Under the pieces are notes generated by a model. It made no database searches, was not told where the DNA came from, and saw nothing but the letters and a program-made list of their open reading frames with translations. A stretch of 64,000 nt of DNA, from NCBI GenBank assembly GCA_963724625.1, contig CAVRVO010000015.1, positions 93,539 to 157,538 on the forward strand, read 5' to 3'. Every line of letters starts with the position of its first letter. Position 1 is the stretch's first letter. The position numbers and the translations under genes were made by a program. Below are positions 1-8,789 of the stretch, piece after piece. This DNA comes from DATBVX01 sp963724625 (GTDB taxonomy: Bacteria; Pseudomonadota; Gammaproteobacteria; Steroidobacterales; Steroidobacteraceae).

Positions 1-2194
1 GCTGTACCAGCCAATCACGGACCTGCTCGGTCTCAACCTGCGCCGCCACCGTATCCATGCGACTCGCGGTCGCCCACTGGGCCAGCGCCTCGACCAGGCG
101 TTGTGCCCGTACGTCCTTGACCACGTCTTTGAGCAGGGTGCCATCCATCTTGATCGAGCTCGCGCCGTGCGCCTGCAGACGCCCGCACGCGGCACCACCG
201 ACATTGTCGATCACGATGCGCGCGCCGGCACGCAACATGCGCTTGGCGAAGCGTGCAACATCACGGCCGTGGTTGGCAGCAGTAGTCTCCGCGATCTCGA
301 ACAGCCACTGTTCGGCAGGCAGGACGTTGCGGCGCAGCTGCTCGGCCATCCAGTCGTGAAAGTCGGCGATTTCGAGCGAGCGCGGCGAAATGTTGAGCGA
401 TACCTCGATCGCGCGTGAGCCGGGGCGCGACGAGCGGGCCGCGATTGCCGTGAGCGCCGCACTCATGACCCAGCGGTCGAGCTCGGTAATAGCATCGCGA
501 TCCGATCCGGTGGACAGGAATTCGAGCGGTGTAATCAGCTTGCCGCGTTCGTCAACAATGCGAGGCAGCAACTCCAGGCGCACCGGTCGATTCGGATCGC
601 GCACCGGACGCATGGGCTGCGCGAACAGCTTCAAACGATTGTCACGCAACGCCTCGCGCAGACGAACCGGAATCAGGATACGCGAGGAATCCTGCTGCAC
701 AGCAGATACTTGAATGGCGCCGGAGCGGGTACTGACGCTGCTCGCCACCGGTGCAGGCGTTGCTGCTGCACGCGCCGAAACCAGAGCGTAGCGCAAGCCC
801 GCCGAGGTCGGCGTGACTGCGGCGACGCCACTGCGAAGCTCTACGCGCGGATCAGTGGAACGTTTGGAAGGATTCTGCTTGCCCGCGGCCTCGCAGATGC
901 GCTGCGCAAGTTCATGCGCACTCTCCGCGTCAGCGCGGGGCAGCAGGCACGCGAAATGACCACCTCCGAGCCGCGCACTGATGGCAGCTTCGGGAAGCTG
1001 GGGTGGGCGCAAGATCTTGGCGACGTGTCGAATCAGGCGATCGGCTTCCGGGGCTCCGCGCTCGCGGTTGTAAGCGCTCAGACCAACGATGTCGAAGAAG
1101 ATCACGCTGGCGCCGGTGCTCTCGGTGGTTGGCAGGGAGCGCATGGCGCGCTCGAGCCCCGCCGCGGAGCGCAGATTGGTCATCGAGTCGTAGTCGCGCT
1201 CGACGAGCGCGGGGATGAGCGGGCCGATCCGCTCCAGGAGTTGCTGCTCGATATCACCGAACTCGGTCGCGAATGGCGAGCGCAACAGCGCCACATAACC
1301 GATCGGGTGGTCTGGGCGCTGCAGGATGGGCGTCGCGATCACATGATATGAAAGTGAGCCGGAATCCTTGGCAGGCTTCGTTTCAGGCTCGGGCTCTGGC
1401 TGCAGTCCTGCGAACGAGTCCTCGTCCGGATCAGAGTCGGCGTCCTGCTTGAACGGCCTGCTGCTGAGAAAGGTCCGCTTTTCGAGCTGTACCCACGACA
1501 ACACTTGTCGGTGAGCCTGGCGCAACGCGTCCTTAGCAGTCTCGCCGCTCCAGCCCGGCGACTCGACGATGACGCGGATGGAGCTGTCCGGCACGACCAC
1601 TGCACCGAGCGCGGAGTCGGTGCGCGAGACGATGGCGGAGAGCAACTCGCGCAAAGGCTCGGCGCTCGTCGCGGAATTGATCAGTGGCAATGCCTTGTCG
1701 GCGAGCCACTCGAAGTGCTGGAGCTTCGAAGCAGTCTGGTCCTGGACGTTGCTGCTCGGGAGCTTGCGCAGCGTCGCGAGCTCGCGCGCGACACATTGCA
1801 GTATCGGTTGCAGGGTCTTTTCGACCTCGCCGATGCTTGCGGCCGGCGTCTTACCGGCGGGCGGTTTGCAGGTCACGCCCAGGATGCCGAGCGGAGCATC
1901 ACGCTCATCACGCAGCCACAACAGGTAAGAGGGCGTTGAGTCGTTCAGCAGCCGCTCTGAGCCGCTGCGGCGGTTCTTGTCTGGGTCAGCAGCCTCCTGC
2001 ACCAGGGCTCGCACTTGACCCGAGAGAGTGCCCTCGACCTCCGCGTCCTTCTGCCACACGATCTTGCCCGCCGCATCGTAGAAGATGACACCGCGGGCGC
2101 GCGGATAGAGCACTTGCACGAGCCGCGCATAGGGCTCGAAAAACGCGGCTTTTGCGGGTCCGCGCAGGGCAGAAAAGGGGTCATTGTTGGCCAT
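1..2194 (-). CDS. Degenerate GGDEF-EAL domain protein (3' end outside window)
   Basis: The frame is open from an ATG at 2194 to the left edge (about 731 codons) with no stop. I see an N-terminal GAF-like region (roughly residues 1-150), a second sensor-like region, a GGDEF domain (about 330-460) and an EAL domain (about 480 to the edge). The GGDEF signature reads RLGGGHF, so the Asp/Glu needed for cyclase activity are gone. The EAL domain keeps an ELLPR motif, the Asn of SLNIS, the Glu of FEIAE, the Lys of SIKMD and the late VETEQ motif, but the DDFG metal motif reads DNVG. The protein is therefore probably a c-di-GMP receptor or a weak phosphodiesterase, not a cyclase. No membrane helix is visible. 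An in-frame ATG at 2206 is an alternative start. The family call is firm; activity is inferred. Confidence 0.8.
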   Translation of the reverse strand, partial: MANNDPFSALRGPAKAAFFEPYARLVQVLYPRARGVIFYDAAGKIVWQKDAEVEGTLSGQVRALVQEAADPDKNRRSGSERLLNDSTPSYLLWLRDERDAPLGILGVTCKPPAGKTPAASIGEVEKTLQPILQCVARELATLRKLPSSNVQDQTASKLQHFEWLADKALPLINSATSAEPLRELLSAIVSRTDSALGAVVVPDSSIRVIVESPGWSGETAKDALRQAHRQVLSWVQLEKRTFLSSRPFKQDADSDPDEDSFAGLQPEPEPETKPAKDSGSLSYHVIATPILQRPDHPIGYVALLRSPFATEFGDIEQQLLERIGPLIPALVERDYDSMTNLRSAAGLERAMRSLPTTESTGASVIFFDIVGLSAYNRERGAPEADRLIRHVAKILRPPQLPEAAISARLGGGHFACLLPRADAESAHELAQRICEAAGKQNPSKRSTDPRVELRSGVAAVTPTSAGLRYALVSARAAATPAPVASSVSTRSGAIQVSAVQQDSSRILIPVRLREALRDNRLKLFAQPMRPVRDPNRPVRLELLPRIVDERGKLITPLEFLSTGSDRDAITELDRWVMSAALTAIAARSSRPGSRAIEVSLNISPRSLEIADFHDWMAEQLRRNVLPAEQWLFEIAETTAANHGRDVARFAKRMLRAGARIVIDNVGGAACGRLQAHGASSIKMDGTLLKDVVKDVRAQRLVEALAQWATASRMDTVAAQVETEQVRDWLVQ

Positions 2195-2379
2195 CCTGCG
2201 TAGCATCAACGGGATGGCGATTGAACAGAACGACGGCATTCACAGCGTCGTGGTGTCGTTGCGGTACGCGTGCCGCTGATGGCGGTAATTCGGCAAATCT
2301 GCGAGCGCGGTCACCAATGCAGTTTGGGAACGCGCCCGTAAGCCAGATTATGTCAGGTCAGTAGTCCCCGGTTCAGGGC

Positions 2380-3741
2380 TTATGACGCATGGCCTTCGAC
2401 CATATCCCGCAAGGTCTTGCCCTTGAATCGCTCCTTGATCGCGGCATCGATCTCGGCAGCCAGCTCATCCGCAGGACGCGTTCCGCGAAAGTGCACTCGC
2501 GGTTCACCGCCCTGGTGGCGGCGCGCCGCATCGGCGATCTCCGCCAGCGAAATCTCGGCTGTATCGCGGCCCGGCATCCAGGTCTCATCCTCGGTTGCGA
2601 CCAGGAGGCCGGCGCTCTCGAGTGCATGAATGACGATGCCGAGTGTGGCTCCCGGAATGTCGAAACGCAGCGCCAGGCCGTTGGTCGTCCAGCGCTGCTT
2701 GCCAGTGCGGTAGTCCTGGCCCACGAGCATCATCACGTTGAGCGCGAGACGCTCGGCAAGACTGCTGGTGAGACGGATTTCGACTTGGCCGGTGCGCAGG
2801 TATTGCGGGTTCTGCACGTAGAAGGAGATCTGCGCACCGATCATCACGATCAGCCACGCGGTATAGACCAGATGAGTGCGGTTAGGAAATCGCGAAACCT
2901 GCGTACACGACAGTGAGCCTGGAGACATAGCGAACGAACGTGGCGAATGCAGCTCCGACGAGTACCCACAGCACTACCCGCGGTGAGCCCGCCGACGAGC
3001 GCCGGCATCATGCGCACCCGCGTGTTGGGTATGAACGAATACATGAATGCGAATAGTGACGTGACCAGCAGGTAGGGGGCGATCCTGCCAGTCATGTACA
3101 TCATCGTTCCGAAGGGCTCGTAGGAATGGAGCCAGCGAACAATCGACGTAGTTCGCAAGACTCGCCGTCATTCCCAATGCCGCCACGGTCAGAATCGGGC
3201 CGACGATCATGAGGCTGAGGTATTCGCTGACCCGTCGCGCCCAGCTGCGCGGCCGCTCGACACGCCAGACGAAATTGAGACTCTCTTCGACTTTCTGGAT
3301 CGTCGAGATCGACGGTGTAGATGAGAAAAGCCAGGCCGAGTGATCCGAGTACGCCACTCTGAATCTTGTCGACGAATCGCCATTACCGTTCGGTCAGTTC
3401 GCCGCCTTATCGCCTACCGGGCGGAAAAATTCAACGAGCAGCGGCTTGAGCTGCTGATGAAACCCCAGGCCCTTGAGCACGGAGAAGGCGAATGCCAGCA
3501 GGGGTACGATAGCGAGCAGCATCGTGTAGACGAGGCTCATCGCACGCAGATTCAGATCGCCCTTCCATAGGTCACGTATCAGGGCATATGGATAGCGCAG
3601 CGCCCGCAGAATCTGCGCCCAAGGGATCTTCGGCCGCTCGCCCGCTCGGCTCGAACAGCGCTCGTTCAAGTCGTTCCTGGAGGTGAAACATTGGGCGAGC
3701 CTTGCATGCCTGCGTAGCGGCTGGCAAGCGCTCGGGCGCAT
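2380..3741 (-). pseudogene. YihY/BrkB-family membrane protein, broken by at least six frameshifts
   Basis: Pieces in different minus-strand frames together make one YihY (UPF0761, formerly RNase BN) protein with a C-terminal winged-helix-like extension. In order: a segment ending in LLVEFFRPVGDKAA (3741-3394), DKIQSGVLGSLGLAFLIYT, a segment with IQKVEESLNFVWRVERPRSW (to about 3155), IVRWLHSYEPFGTMMYMTG (to about 2985), VLWVLVGAAFATFVRYV, and finally AWLIVMIGAQISFYVQNP continuing to the stop at 2380. Breaks lie near 3395, 3383, 3320, 3155, 2985 and 2890. The residues between breaks look well conserved, so sequencing indels are at least as likely as decay. The start is uncertain: the ATG at 3741 leaves only 21 bp to the divergent neighbour. 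The C-terminal 100 residues look like the regulatory extension found in long YihY homologs. Confidence 0.75.
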
Positions 3742-3762
3742 CGTTAGAGTCGGTGCACGCCC

Positions 3763-4569
3763 ATGTCCACAGAATACGCCGAACGCATCGTCTGCCTCAC
3801 GGAGGAGACCACTGAGACGCTTTACTTGCTGGGTGAAGAGCGGCGCATCGTCGGCATTTCAGGCTTCACGGTGCGGCCGCCGCGTGCGCGCAAGGAGAAA
3901 CCGAAGGTCTCCGCTTTTACCAGCGCAAAGATTGATCGGATCATCGCCCTCGAGCCCGACCTGGTGCTGGGATTTTCCGACCTGCAGGCGGACATTGCCG
4001 CGGAACTGATTCGTGCGGGATTGAACCTGCACGTCTTCAATCACCGCAGCGTCGCGGGCATCTTCGGAATGATTCGCACGCTCGGTGGCATGATCGGTTG
4101 CGAGGCGAAGACAGCGGTGCTCGTGGAGCGGCTCGCAAAGCACGTCGAGGGTGTTCGCGACGCCAGCTCGAAACTACCCGCCCGGCCGCGCGTCTACTTT
4201 GAAGAATGGGACGATCCCCAGATCTCCGGTATCCGCTGGGTGTCGGAGTTGATCGGGATTGCCGGTGGCGATGACTGTTTCCCGGGGCTGAGCGTCGAGC
4301 CGCTGGCGCGTAACCGGATCATTGCCGATATCGCCGAAGTGCCGCGACGAGCGCCCGACCTCATCCTCGGCTCCTGGTGTGGTAAGAAATTCCAGCCCGC
4401 GCGAGTGGCGGCACGGCCTGGATGGAGCGAGATTCCCGCTGTGCGCAACGGTAATCTCCACGAGATCAAGTCTTCGATCATTCTCCAGCCCGGCCCCGCG
4501 GCGCTCACCGACGGCGTGGACGAGATCCACCGCATCGTCGTCGAGTGGTGTGAGGATCTGGCTGGCTGA
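3763..4569 (+). CDS. Cobalamin-binding-like periplasmic-binding-fold protein without signal peptide
   Basis: 268 residues of the BtuF/FhuD helical-backbone metal-receptor fold. It opens with RIVCLTEETTETLYLLGEE, the usual first beta-alpha unit of vitamin B12-binding proteins, followed by RIIALEPDLVLGFSDLQ and a C-terminal lobe with a WVSELIGIAGGDD motif. The mature-type sequence begins at residue 8, so there is no signal peptide and the protein should be cytoplasmic unless the true start lies upstream, inside yihY. No transporter permease or ATPase gene is adjacent. Its last six codons lie inside one arm of an inverted repeat (4548-4585). It converges on purC. The fold call is firm; the ligand is unknown. 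Confidence 0.75.
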   Translation: MSTEYAERIVCLTEETTETLYLLGEERRIVGISGFTVRPPRARKEKPKVSAFTSAKIDRIIALEPDLVLGFSDLQADIAAELIRAGLNLHVFNHRSVAGIFGMIRTLGGMIGCEAKTAVLVERLAKHVEGVRDASSKLPARPRVYFEEWDDPQISGIRWVSELIGIAGGDDCFPGLSVEPLARNRIIADIAEVPRRAPDLILGSWCGKKFQPARVAARPGWSEIPAVRNGNLHEIKSSIILQPGPAALTDGVDEIHRIVVEWCEDLAG

Positions 4570-5612
4570 TCCTTCCCCCAGCCCGTTCGGCTTTGATCGC
4601 GCCCAATGACACGTTGTTGTACAGCGCGAACGCTGGGGCTGGTGTTTGCAGGATGTTTGGTTCGTGTCGGGCTGCGGGAAGGATCAGCCAGCCAGATCCT
4701 CGCACTGATCGGGGCAGGAGTGCTTTCTGACGCAGTGAGCCGCGCGAGCGCCTCGCGGTATTTCTCGCTGGTCTTTGCGATGATCTCCGGCGGCAGATGC
4801 GGCCCCGGCGCACGCTTGTTCCAATCGAGCGTCTCGAGGTAATCGCGGACGAACTGCTTGTCGAAGCTCGGCGGGCTCGAGCCCGGTTTCCAGGTATCCG
4901 CCGGCCAGAAACGCGAGGAATCGGGCGTCAGCACTTCATCAATCAGCACCAGATTCCCGGCGCTGTCGGTGCCGAACTCGAACTTGGTATCGGCGATGAT
5001 GATGCCGCAAGTCGCGGCGTAATCGGCGGCAAAGCGATACAAGGCGACGGTCTTCTCACGGACCTGTTCGGCGCGCTGCCGTCCAACGAGCTGCACGACG
5101 GCTTCAAATCCGATGTTTTCATCGTGCTGACCCGATGGTGCCTTGGTTGCCGGCGTGAAAATGGGCTCTGGCAGTCGGTCTGCCATGCGTAGACCCTTGG
5201 GAAGCGCGATTCCACACACGGCTCCATCGCGCTGGTAGTCCTTCCAGCCGGAACCAATCAGGTAGCCGCGCACCACCGCCTCCAGGGGCAACGGCTGGAG
5301 GCGCCGGACCACGACACTGCGATCCCGCAGCACCTCGAGCGTAGAGGGATCGCGGATGATGTCCGCGATCGGCCACTGCACGAGCTGGTTGGGCACGATG
5401 TGGGTGGTGCGCCCGAACCAGAAATTGGAAATCTCAGTGAGCACCCGACCCTTGTCCGGGATCGGGTCCGGAAGTACGACGTCAAAGGCTGACAGCCGAT
5501 CAGTCGTCACGATCAGCATGTGGGCATCATCGACGGCATAGATGTCGCGCACCTTGCCACGATGAATGAGGGGCAGTTCCCTGACGTTGGAATCAAAGAC
5601 AGTCGCAGACAT
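4194..5612 (-). CDS. purC: SAICAR synthase (long form), with an aberrant C-terminal run-on
   Basis: Phosphoribosylaminoimidazole-succinocarboxamide synthase joins CAIR and aspartate using ATP in de novo purine synthesis. The start MSATVFDSNVRELPLIHRGK at 5612 gives the typical N-terminus with the HRGKVRDIY nucleotide-binding motif. Other landmarks are LIGSGWKDYQRDG, ATKAPSGQHDENI and TPDSSRFWPADTW. Homologous sequence ends near KYREALARLTA (about 4720), or about 300 residues, the normal length of this form. The frame then stays open for about 170 more codons to a stop at 4194, antisense to the neighbouring binding-protein gene. The tail is low-complexity shadow sequence. Either the stop was lost through the inverted repeat at 4668-4705 or a small indel is present. 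Function is confident; the 3' end is not. Confidence 0.85.
   Translation of the reverse strand: MSATVFDSNVRELPLIHRGKVRDIYAVDDAHMLIVTTDRLSAFDVVLPDPIPDKGRVLTEISNFWFGRTTHIVPNQLVQWPIADIIRDPSTLEVLRDRSVVVRRLQPLPLEAVVRGYLIGSGWKDYQRDGAVCGIALPKGLRMADRLPEPIFTPATKAPSGQHDENIGFEAVVQLVGRQRAEQVREKTVALYRFAADYAATCGIIIADTKFEFGTDSAGNLVLIDEVLTPDSSRFWPADTWKPGSSPPSFDKQFVRDYLETLDWNKRAPGPHLPPEIIAKTSEKYREALARLTASESTPAPISARIWLADPSRSPTRTKHPANTSPSVRAVQQRVIGRDQSRTGWGKDQPARSSHHSTTMRWISSTPSVSAAGPGWRMIEDLISWRLPLRTAGISLHPGRAATRAGWNFLPHQEPRMRSGARRGTSAISAMIRLRASGSTLSPGKQSSPPAIPINSDTQRIPEIWGSSHSSK
4548..4705. repeat. 38-bp imperfect inverted repeat flanking 82 bp
   Basis: Arms at 4548-4585 and 4668-4705 are reverse complements at 36 of 38 positions; the shared core includes GAGGATCTGGCTGGCTGATC. 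The left arm holds the last codons of the cobalamin-binding-like gene and the right arm lies at the end of the purC-homologous region. The 82-bp spacer shows no gene. No clear target-site duplication flanks the element. It could be a bidirectional terminator-like hairpin, a miniature inverted-repeat element, or an inverted duplication made by template switching or assembly. Confidence 0.8.
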
Positions 5613-5712
5613 GGATCGCGAGGCGCTGAGGGTGGTGGCTGGTAGGATAACCGCACTGAACGGCGAGGGGCGCATGTTGCCGCCCGGTTCAGCTCACGGT
5701 CAAGAAATCCGC

Positions 5713-6501
5713 ATGCAGTGGAAAGGAAAAGTCATCGGCGGGCTCATCGGCGCGGTTGTAGGAGCCGGGCCGATCGGCGCGCTGCTCGGCATGTTGCTCG
5801 GTCATCAGTACGATCGCAACGCCGAGGAGGATGATGGCGCAGCGGGCGAGGGCGATCCGCGGATCATCAGTGCGGTCTTCTTTCGCAGCACCTTCGTCGT
5901 CATGGGATGCATCGCGAAAGCCGACGGGCGCGTTTCGGAGCGCGAGATTCGCGCGGCCCGCGGCGTGATGCAGCACCTGCGTCTGTCAGAGGAGCAGGTT
6001 CAGGCTGCCATTCGCTTCTTCACCGAAGGCAAGGCGCCGGGATTCGATCTGGAGCGAACGGTACGGGAACTGCGGTCGGTGTGTGGCCGGCGCCAGGATC
6101 TGTTGCGCTACTTCATAGAGATTCAGCTGAGCGCGGCACTCGACGGCAGCGATATGCAGGGGCCCGCGCGCCCGATCGTGCAGAACGTGGGGCGCTGGCT
6201 GGGGATTTCTGGCTTCGAGCTGGCACATCTCGAAGCATTGCTGCGGCTGCAACGCGGCCAGATGCGGACCGCGACACCGTCCCGCAACGTGGTGGCTGAA
6301 GCGTATGAAGTGCTGCAGATTACGGCGACCGCAAGCGATGCTGAGGTCGTCAAGGCGTATCGACGGCAGATGAGCCGCAATCATCCCGACAAGCTGGTGG
6401 CGAACGGTCTGCCGGAGTCGATGCAGGAGCTGGCCAAGCAGAAAACGCAGCGGATTCGTGAGGCCTATGAGACGATTCGAACCCACCGCAACATGAAGTA
6501 G
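5713..6501 (+). CDS. djlA: Co-chaperone DjlA (TerB-like plus J domain)
   Basis: 262 residues from the ATG at 5713. An N-terminal glycine-rich membrane segment (GLIGAVVGAGPIGALLGMLLGH, about residues 8-30) anchors the protein in the inner membrane. A TerB-like helical domain follows (VVMGCIAKADGRVSEREI, about 60-180). A C-terminal J domain (about 195-262) carries the invariant HPD in NHPDK, which stimulates DnaK ATPase. Length and architecture match DjlA of Escherichia coli. An upstream in-frame extension to 5566 would overlap purC and precede the membrane anchor, so I reject it. It lies 10 bp before rpe. Confidence 0.92.
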   Translation: MQWKGKVIGGLIGAVVGAGPIGALLGMLLGHQYDRNAEEDDGAAGEGDPRIISAVFFRSTFVVMGCIAKADGRVSEREIRAARGVMQHLRLSEEQVQAAIRFFTEGKAPGFDLERTVRELRSVCGRRQDLLRYFIEIQLSAALDGSDMQGPARPIVQNVGRWLGISGFELAHLEALLRLQRGQMRTATPSRNVVAEAYEVLQITATASDAEVVKAYRRQMSRNHPDKLVANGLPESMQELAKQKTQRIREAYETIRTHRNMK

Positions 6502-6511
6502 CCGCTCAGCC

Positions 6512-7195
6512 ATGCCCGGTACTGAATTGATTGCGCCTTCGATCCTGTCAGCCGACTTCGCGCGTCTTGGTGAGGAAGTCGAGCGCGTACTCGCCGCCGG
6601 CGCCGATCTGATTCATTTCGACGTGATGGACAACCATTACGTGCCGAACCTCACAATCGGCCCGTTAATATGTGTGGCGCTACGCAAGCATGGGATTACA
6701 GCGCCGATCGATGTGCACCTCATGGTGAAGCCCGTAGATCGCATCATTCCCGACTTCGGCCGTGCGGGAGCGACGTACATCACCTTCCATCCCGAGGCCA
6801 GCGAGCATGTCGATCGTACGATCGGGTTGATTCGTGAGAGCGGCGCGAAGCCCGGCCTGGTGTTCAACCCCGCAACGCCGCTCGATTGGCTGGACCACAC
6901 GCTCGAAAAGCTCGACATGGTCCTGCTGATGTCGGTGAACCCGGGGTTTGCGGGCCAGAAATTCATCACCTCGGTGTTGACGAAACTCGAACAAGTGCGC
7001 TCGCGCATCGATGCGAGCGGGCGCGAGGTGCGCCTGGAGATCGACGGAGGCGTGAAGGTCGACAACATCGGCGCGATTGCCCGCGCGGGTGCCGACACGT
7101 TCGTAGCGGGATCGGCGATCTTCGAGAGCCCGGACTACGCGGCGACGATCCGCGAGATGCGGGCGGAAATCGCCAAGGGGCGACGCAACCGCTGA
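6512..7195 (+). CDS. rpe: Ribulose-phosphate 3-epimerase
   Basis: 227 residues, the normal length. It interconverts ribulose 5-phosphate and xylulose 5-phosphate in the pentose phosphate pathway. TIM-barrel signatures are present: IAPSILSADFARLGEEV, DLIHFDVMDNHYVPN (metal His and Asp), DVHLMV, LLMSVNPGFAGQKFI and LEIDGGVKVDN with the second catalytic Asp, then the phosphate-binding GADTFVAGSAIF. It follows djlA on the same strand and is intact. Confidence 0.96.
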   Translation: MPGTELIAPSILSADFARLGEEVERVLAAGADLIHFDVMDNHYVPNLTIGPLICVALRKHGITAPIDVHLMVKPVDRIIPDFGRAGATYITFHPEASEHVDRTIGLIRESGAKPGLVFNPATPLDWLDHTLEKLDMVLLMSVNPGFAGQKFITSVLTKLEQVRSRIDASGREVRLEIDGGVKVDNIGAIARAGADTFVAGSAIFESPDYAATIREMRAEIAKGRRNR

Positions 7196-7225
7196 CTACC
7201 GGGACATGCCCGGAATGGTCAGCGG

Positions 7226-7996
7226 CTACTTCTCCTCTTCGTCCTCGTCATCATCATCCCAATCATCGTCATCGTCATCGTCGTCGTCATTCACCGCGGC
7301 AGTCTTGTCGTGCATCATTGGCTTGGTGGGCACGATCACTGGGCGAGTCTTTACCTTGGGACGCGCGTTGTAGACCACGATGGTCTTGCCGGTGGCCTTG
7401 AGCAGGCCCTGCTCCTCGAGCACCTTGAGTACCCGCCCCGCCATTTCGCGTGAGCAGCCGACCAGACGACTGAGCTCCTGGCGGCTTACCTTGATCTGCA
7501 TGCCCTCCGGATGCGTCATAGCGTCCGGCTCGCCACACAGGTCCATGATCGCGTGCGCCACACGGCCGGTGACATCCACGAATGCGAGGTCGCCGAGCTT
7601 GCGGTTGGTGCGATCCAGGCGCGTGGCGAGCTGCGTTGCCAGTTCGAAGATGAGTCCGGGGCTTTCGGCGGCGATCTGCCGGAAGCGGGGATAGGTCATT
7701 TCCGCGAGCTCGCACTGCTGACGCGTGCGCACCCAGGCGCTACGTGTCGGCTGTTCGTAGAACAGCCCCATCTCACCGAAGAACTGCCCCTTGTTCAGGT
7801 AGGCCAGCACCATCTCGTTGCCATCCTCGTCTTCGATCATTACTTCGACCGAGCCGCTGATGATGTAGTACAGGATGTCCGGCAGGTCGCCGGCATGAAT
7901 AACTACGGTCTTTGACGGCACCGTGCGGATGCGGCAATAGCTCAGAAAGCGATTGATGGCCGGAATGTCGCTGAGCGGTTTAGCCCCTTCTTCCAT
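7226..7996 (-). CDS. Crp/Fnr-family transcription regulator with poly-aspartate C-terminus
   Basis: 256 residues from an ATG at 7996 behind a GGGGGAG ribosome-binding site. It has a cyclic-nucleotide-binding beta-barrel (about 20-135, with GQFFGEMGLFYEQPTRSAWVR resembling the Crp/Vfr phosphate cassette) and a winged-helix DNA-binding domain (about 150-220; recognition helix in SRQELSRLVGCSREMAGRVLK). This is close to Vfr/Clp/Crp. It differs by a 40-residue tail ending in nine consecutive Asp, Trp and a second Asp/Glu block. The GEMGLF and PTRSAWV features suggest nucleotide binding like Crp, but the ligand is not proven. It lies downstream of coq7 on the same strand. Confidence 0.85.
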   Translation of the reverse strand: MEEGAKPLSDIPAINRFLSYCRIRTVPSKTVVIHAGDLPDILYYIISGSVEVMIEDEDGNEMVLAYLNKGQFFGEMGLFYEQPTRSAWVRTRQQCELAEMTYPRFRQIAAESPGLIFELATQLATRLDRTNRKLGDLAFVDVTGRVAHAIMDLCGEPDAMTHPEGMQIKVSRQELSRLVGCSREMAGRVLKVLEEQGLLKATGKTIVVYNARPKVKTRPVIVPTKPMMHDKTAAVNDDDDDDDDDWDDDDEDEEEK

Positions 7997-8083
7997 ACGA
8001 TCTCCCCCGCGGTCGGGCTGCATAGCCCGCGTTTGTATTACAGAAGGTACGGGACCGCAAGCGAAGCACGCGTTACAGCGGCT

Positions 8084-8725
8084 TCAGATCCAGTACGCCG
8101 TGCGCGTCATGACTCGCGATGTCAGCTTCATCAGCAGCCTCACCGGCGCCGGAAGCTCACTTCCTCCCGCTGCCCGTGCGCTTTCACCATGGCGCGTCTC
8201 GTCCTCTTTCATCTGCTCGAGGATCCGGCGGCTGCGCTCATCCTTGCGCGGCAGAGTCTGCAGATGCTCATCGAGGTGGCCTTCAACCTGGCGCTCGGTT
8301 TCGGCCACGAACCCGAGACTCACTCGATCGCCGAGCGCGCCCGCAAGAGCGCCGATGGCGAAGGATCCAGCGTACCAGAGCGGGTTGAGCAGACTCGGAC
8401 GGCTGTCGAGTTCGCGCAGGCGCTCCTCGCACCAGGCGAGATGATCGCCTTCTTCTTCGGCAGCGTGGCGCAGCGTCTCGCGCACTTCTGCCTCGCGCGC
8501 GGTCAGCGCCTGTCCCTGATACAACGCCTGCGCCGCGATCTCACCCGAATGGTTGACTCGCATGAGTCCGGCAGCGTGGCGCCGCTCGGATTCATCGAAC
8601 GGAGGATCGAGGGGCTGCCCGGCGGGATTGGGGCGTGATGCGGTTGCTGAGGAACCCAGGGCCTTGAGCGCGCGATCCGCCTCGGCGAGCAGCAGATCCA
8701 GTCCCGACAATGACTTACGTGGCAC
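8084..8725 (-). CDS. coq7: 2-polyprenyl-3-methyl-6-methoxy-1,4-benzoquinone monooxygenase (Coq7)
   Basis: A di-iron hydroxylase of ubiquinone synthesis that adds the ring C6 hydroxyl late in the pathway. The start is taken as GTG at 8725 (VPRKSLSGLDLLLAEADRAL), giving 213 residues, the normal length; an upstream extension would run into the rplM promoter. Iron ligands lie in RVNHSGEIAAQALYQGQ, AAEEEGDHLAWCEERL, VAETERQVEGHL and MKEDETRHGESA. The gene is divergent from rplM. Confidence 0.92.
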   Translation of the reverse strand: MPRKSLSGLDLLLAEADRALKALGSSATASRPNPAGQPLDPPFDESERRHAAGLMRVNHSGEIAAQALYQGQALTAREAEVRETLRHAAEEEGDHLAWCEERLRELDSRPSLLNPLWYAGSFAIGALAGALGDRVSLGFVAETERQVEGHLDEHLQTLPRKDERSRRILEQMKEDETRHGESARAAGGSELPAPVRLLMKLTSRVMTRTAYWI

Positions 8726-8789
8726 GGACTCATTATATATGGCGCCGGCCCTCAAGCGGGGCTTCTCGTCCGGTATCCGGCCCTTTGCT

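Noticed and set aside
4194..4700. The open frame of purC continuing about 170 codons past the PurC homology as a real C-terminal domain.
   Set aside because: It is low-complexity, antisense to a well-supported gene and starts at an inverted-repeat arm; better explained as read-through of a lost stop.
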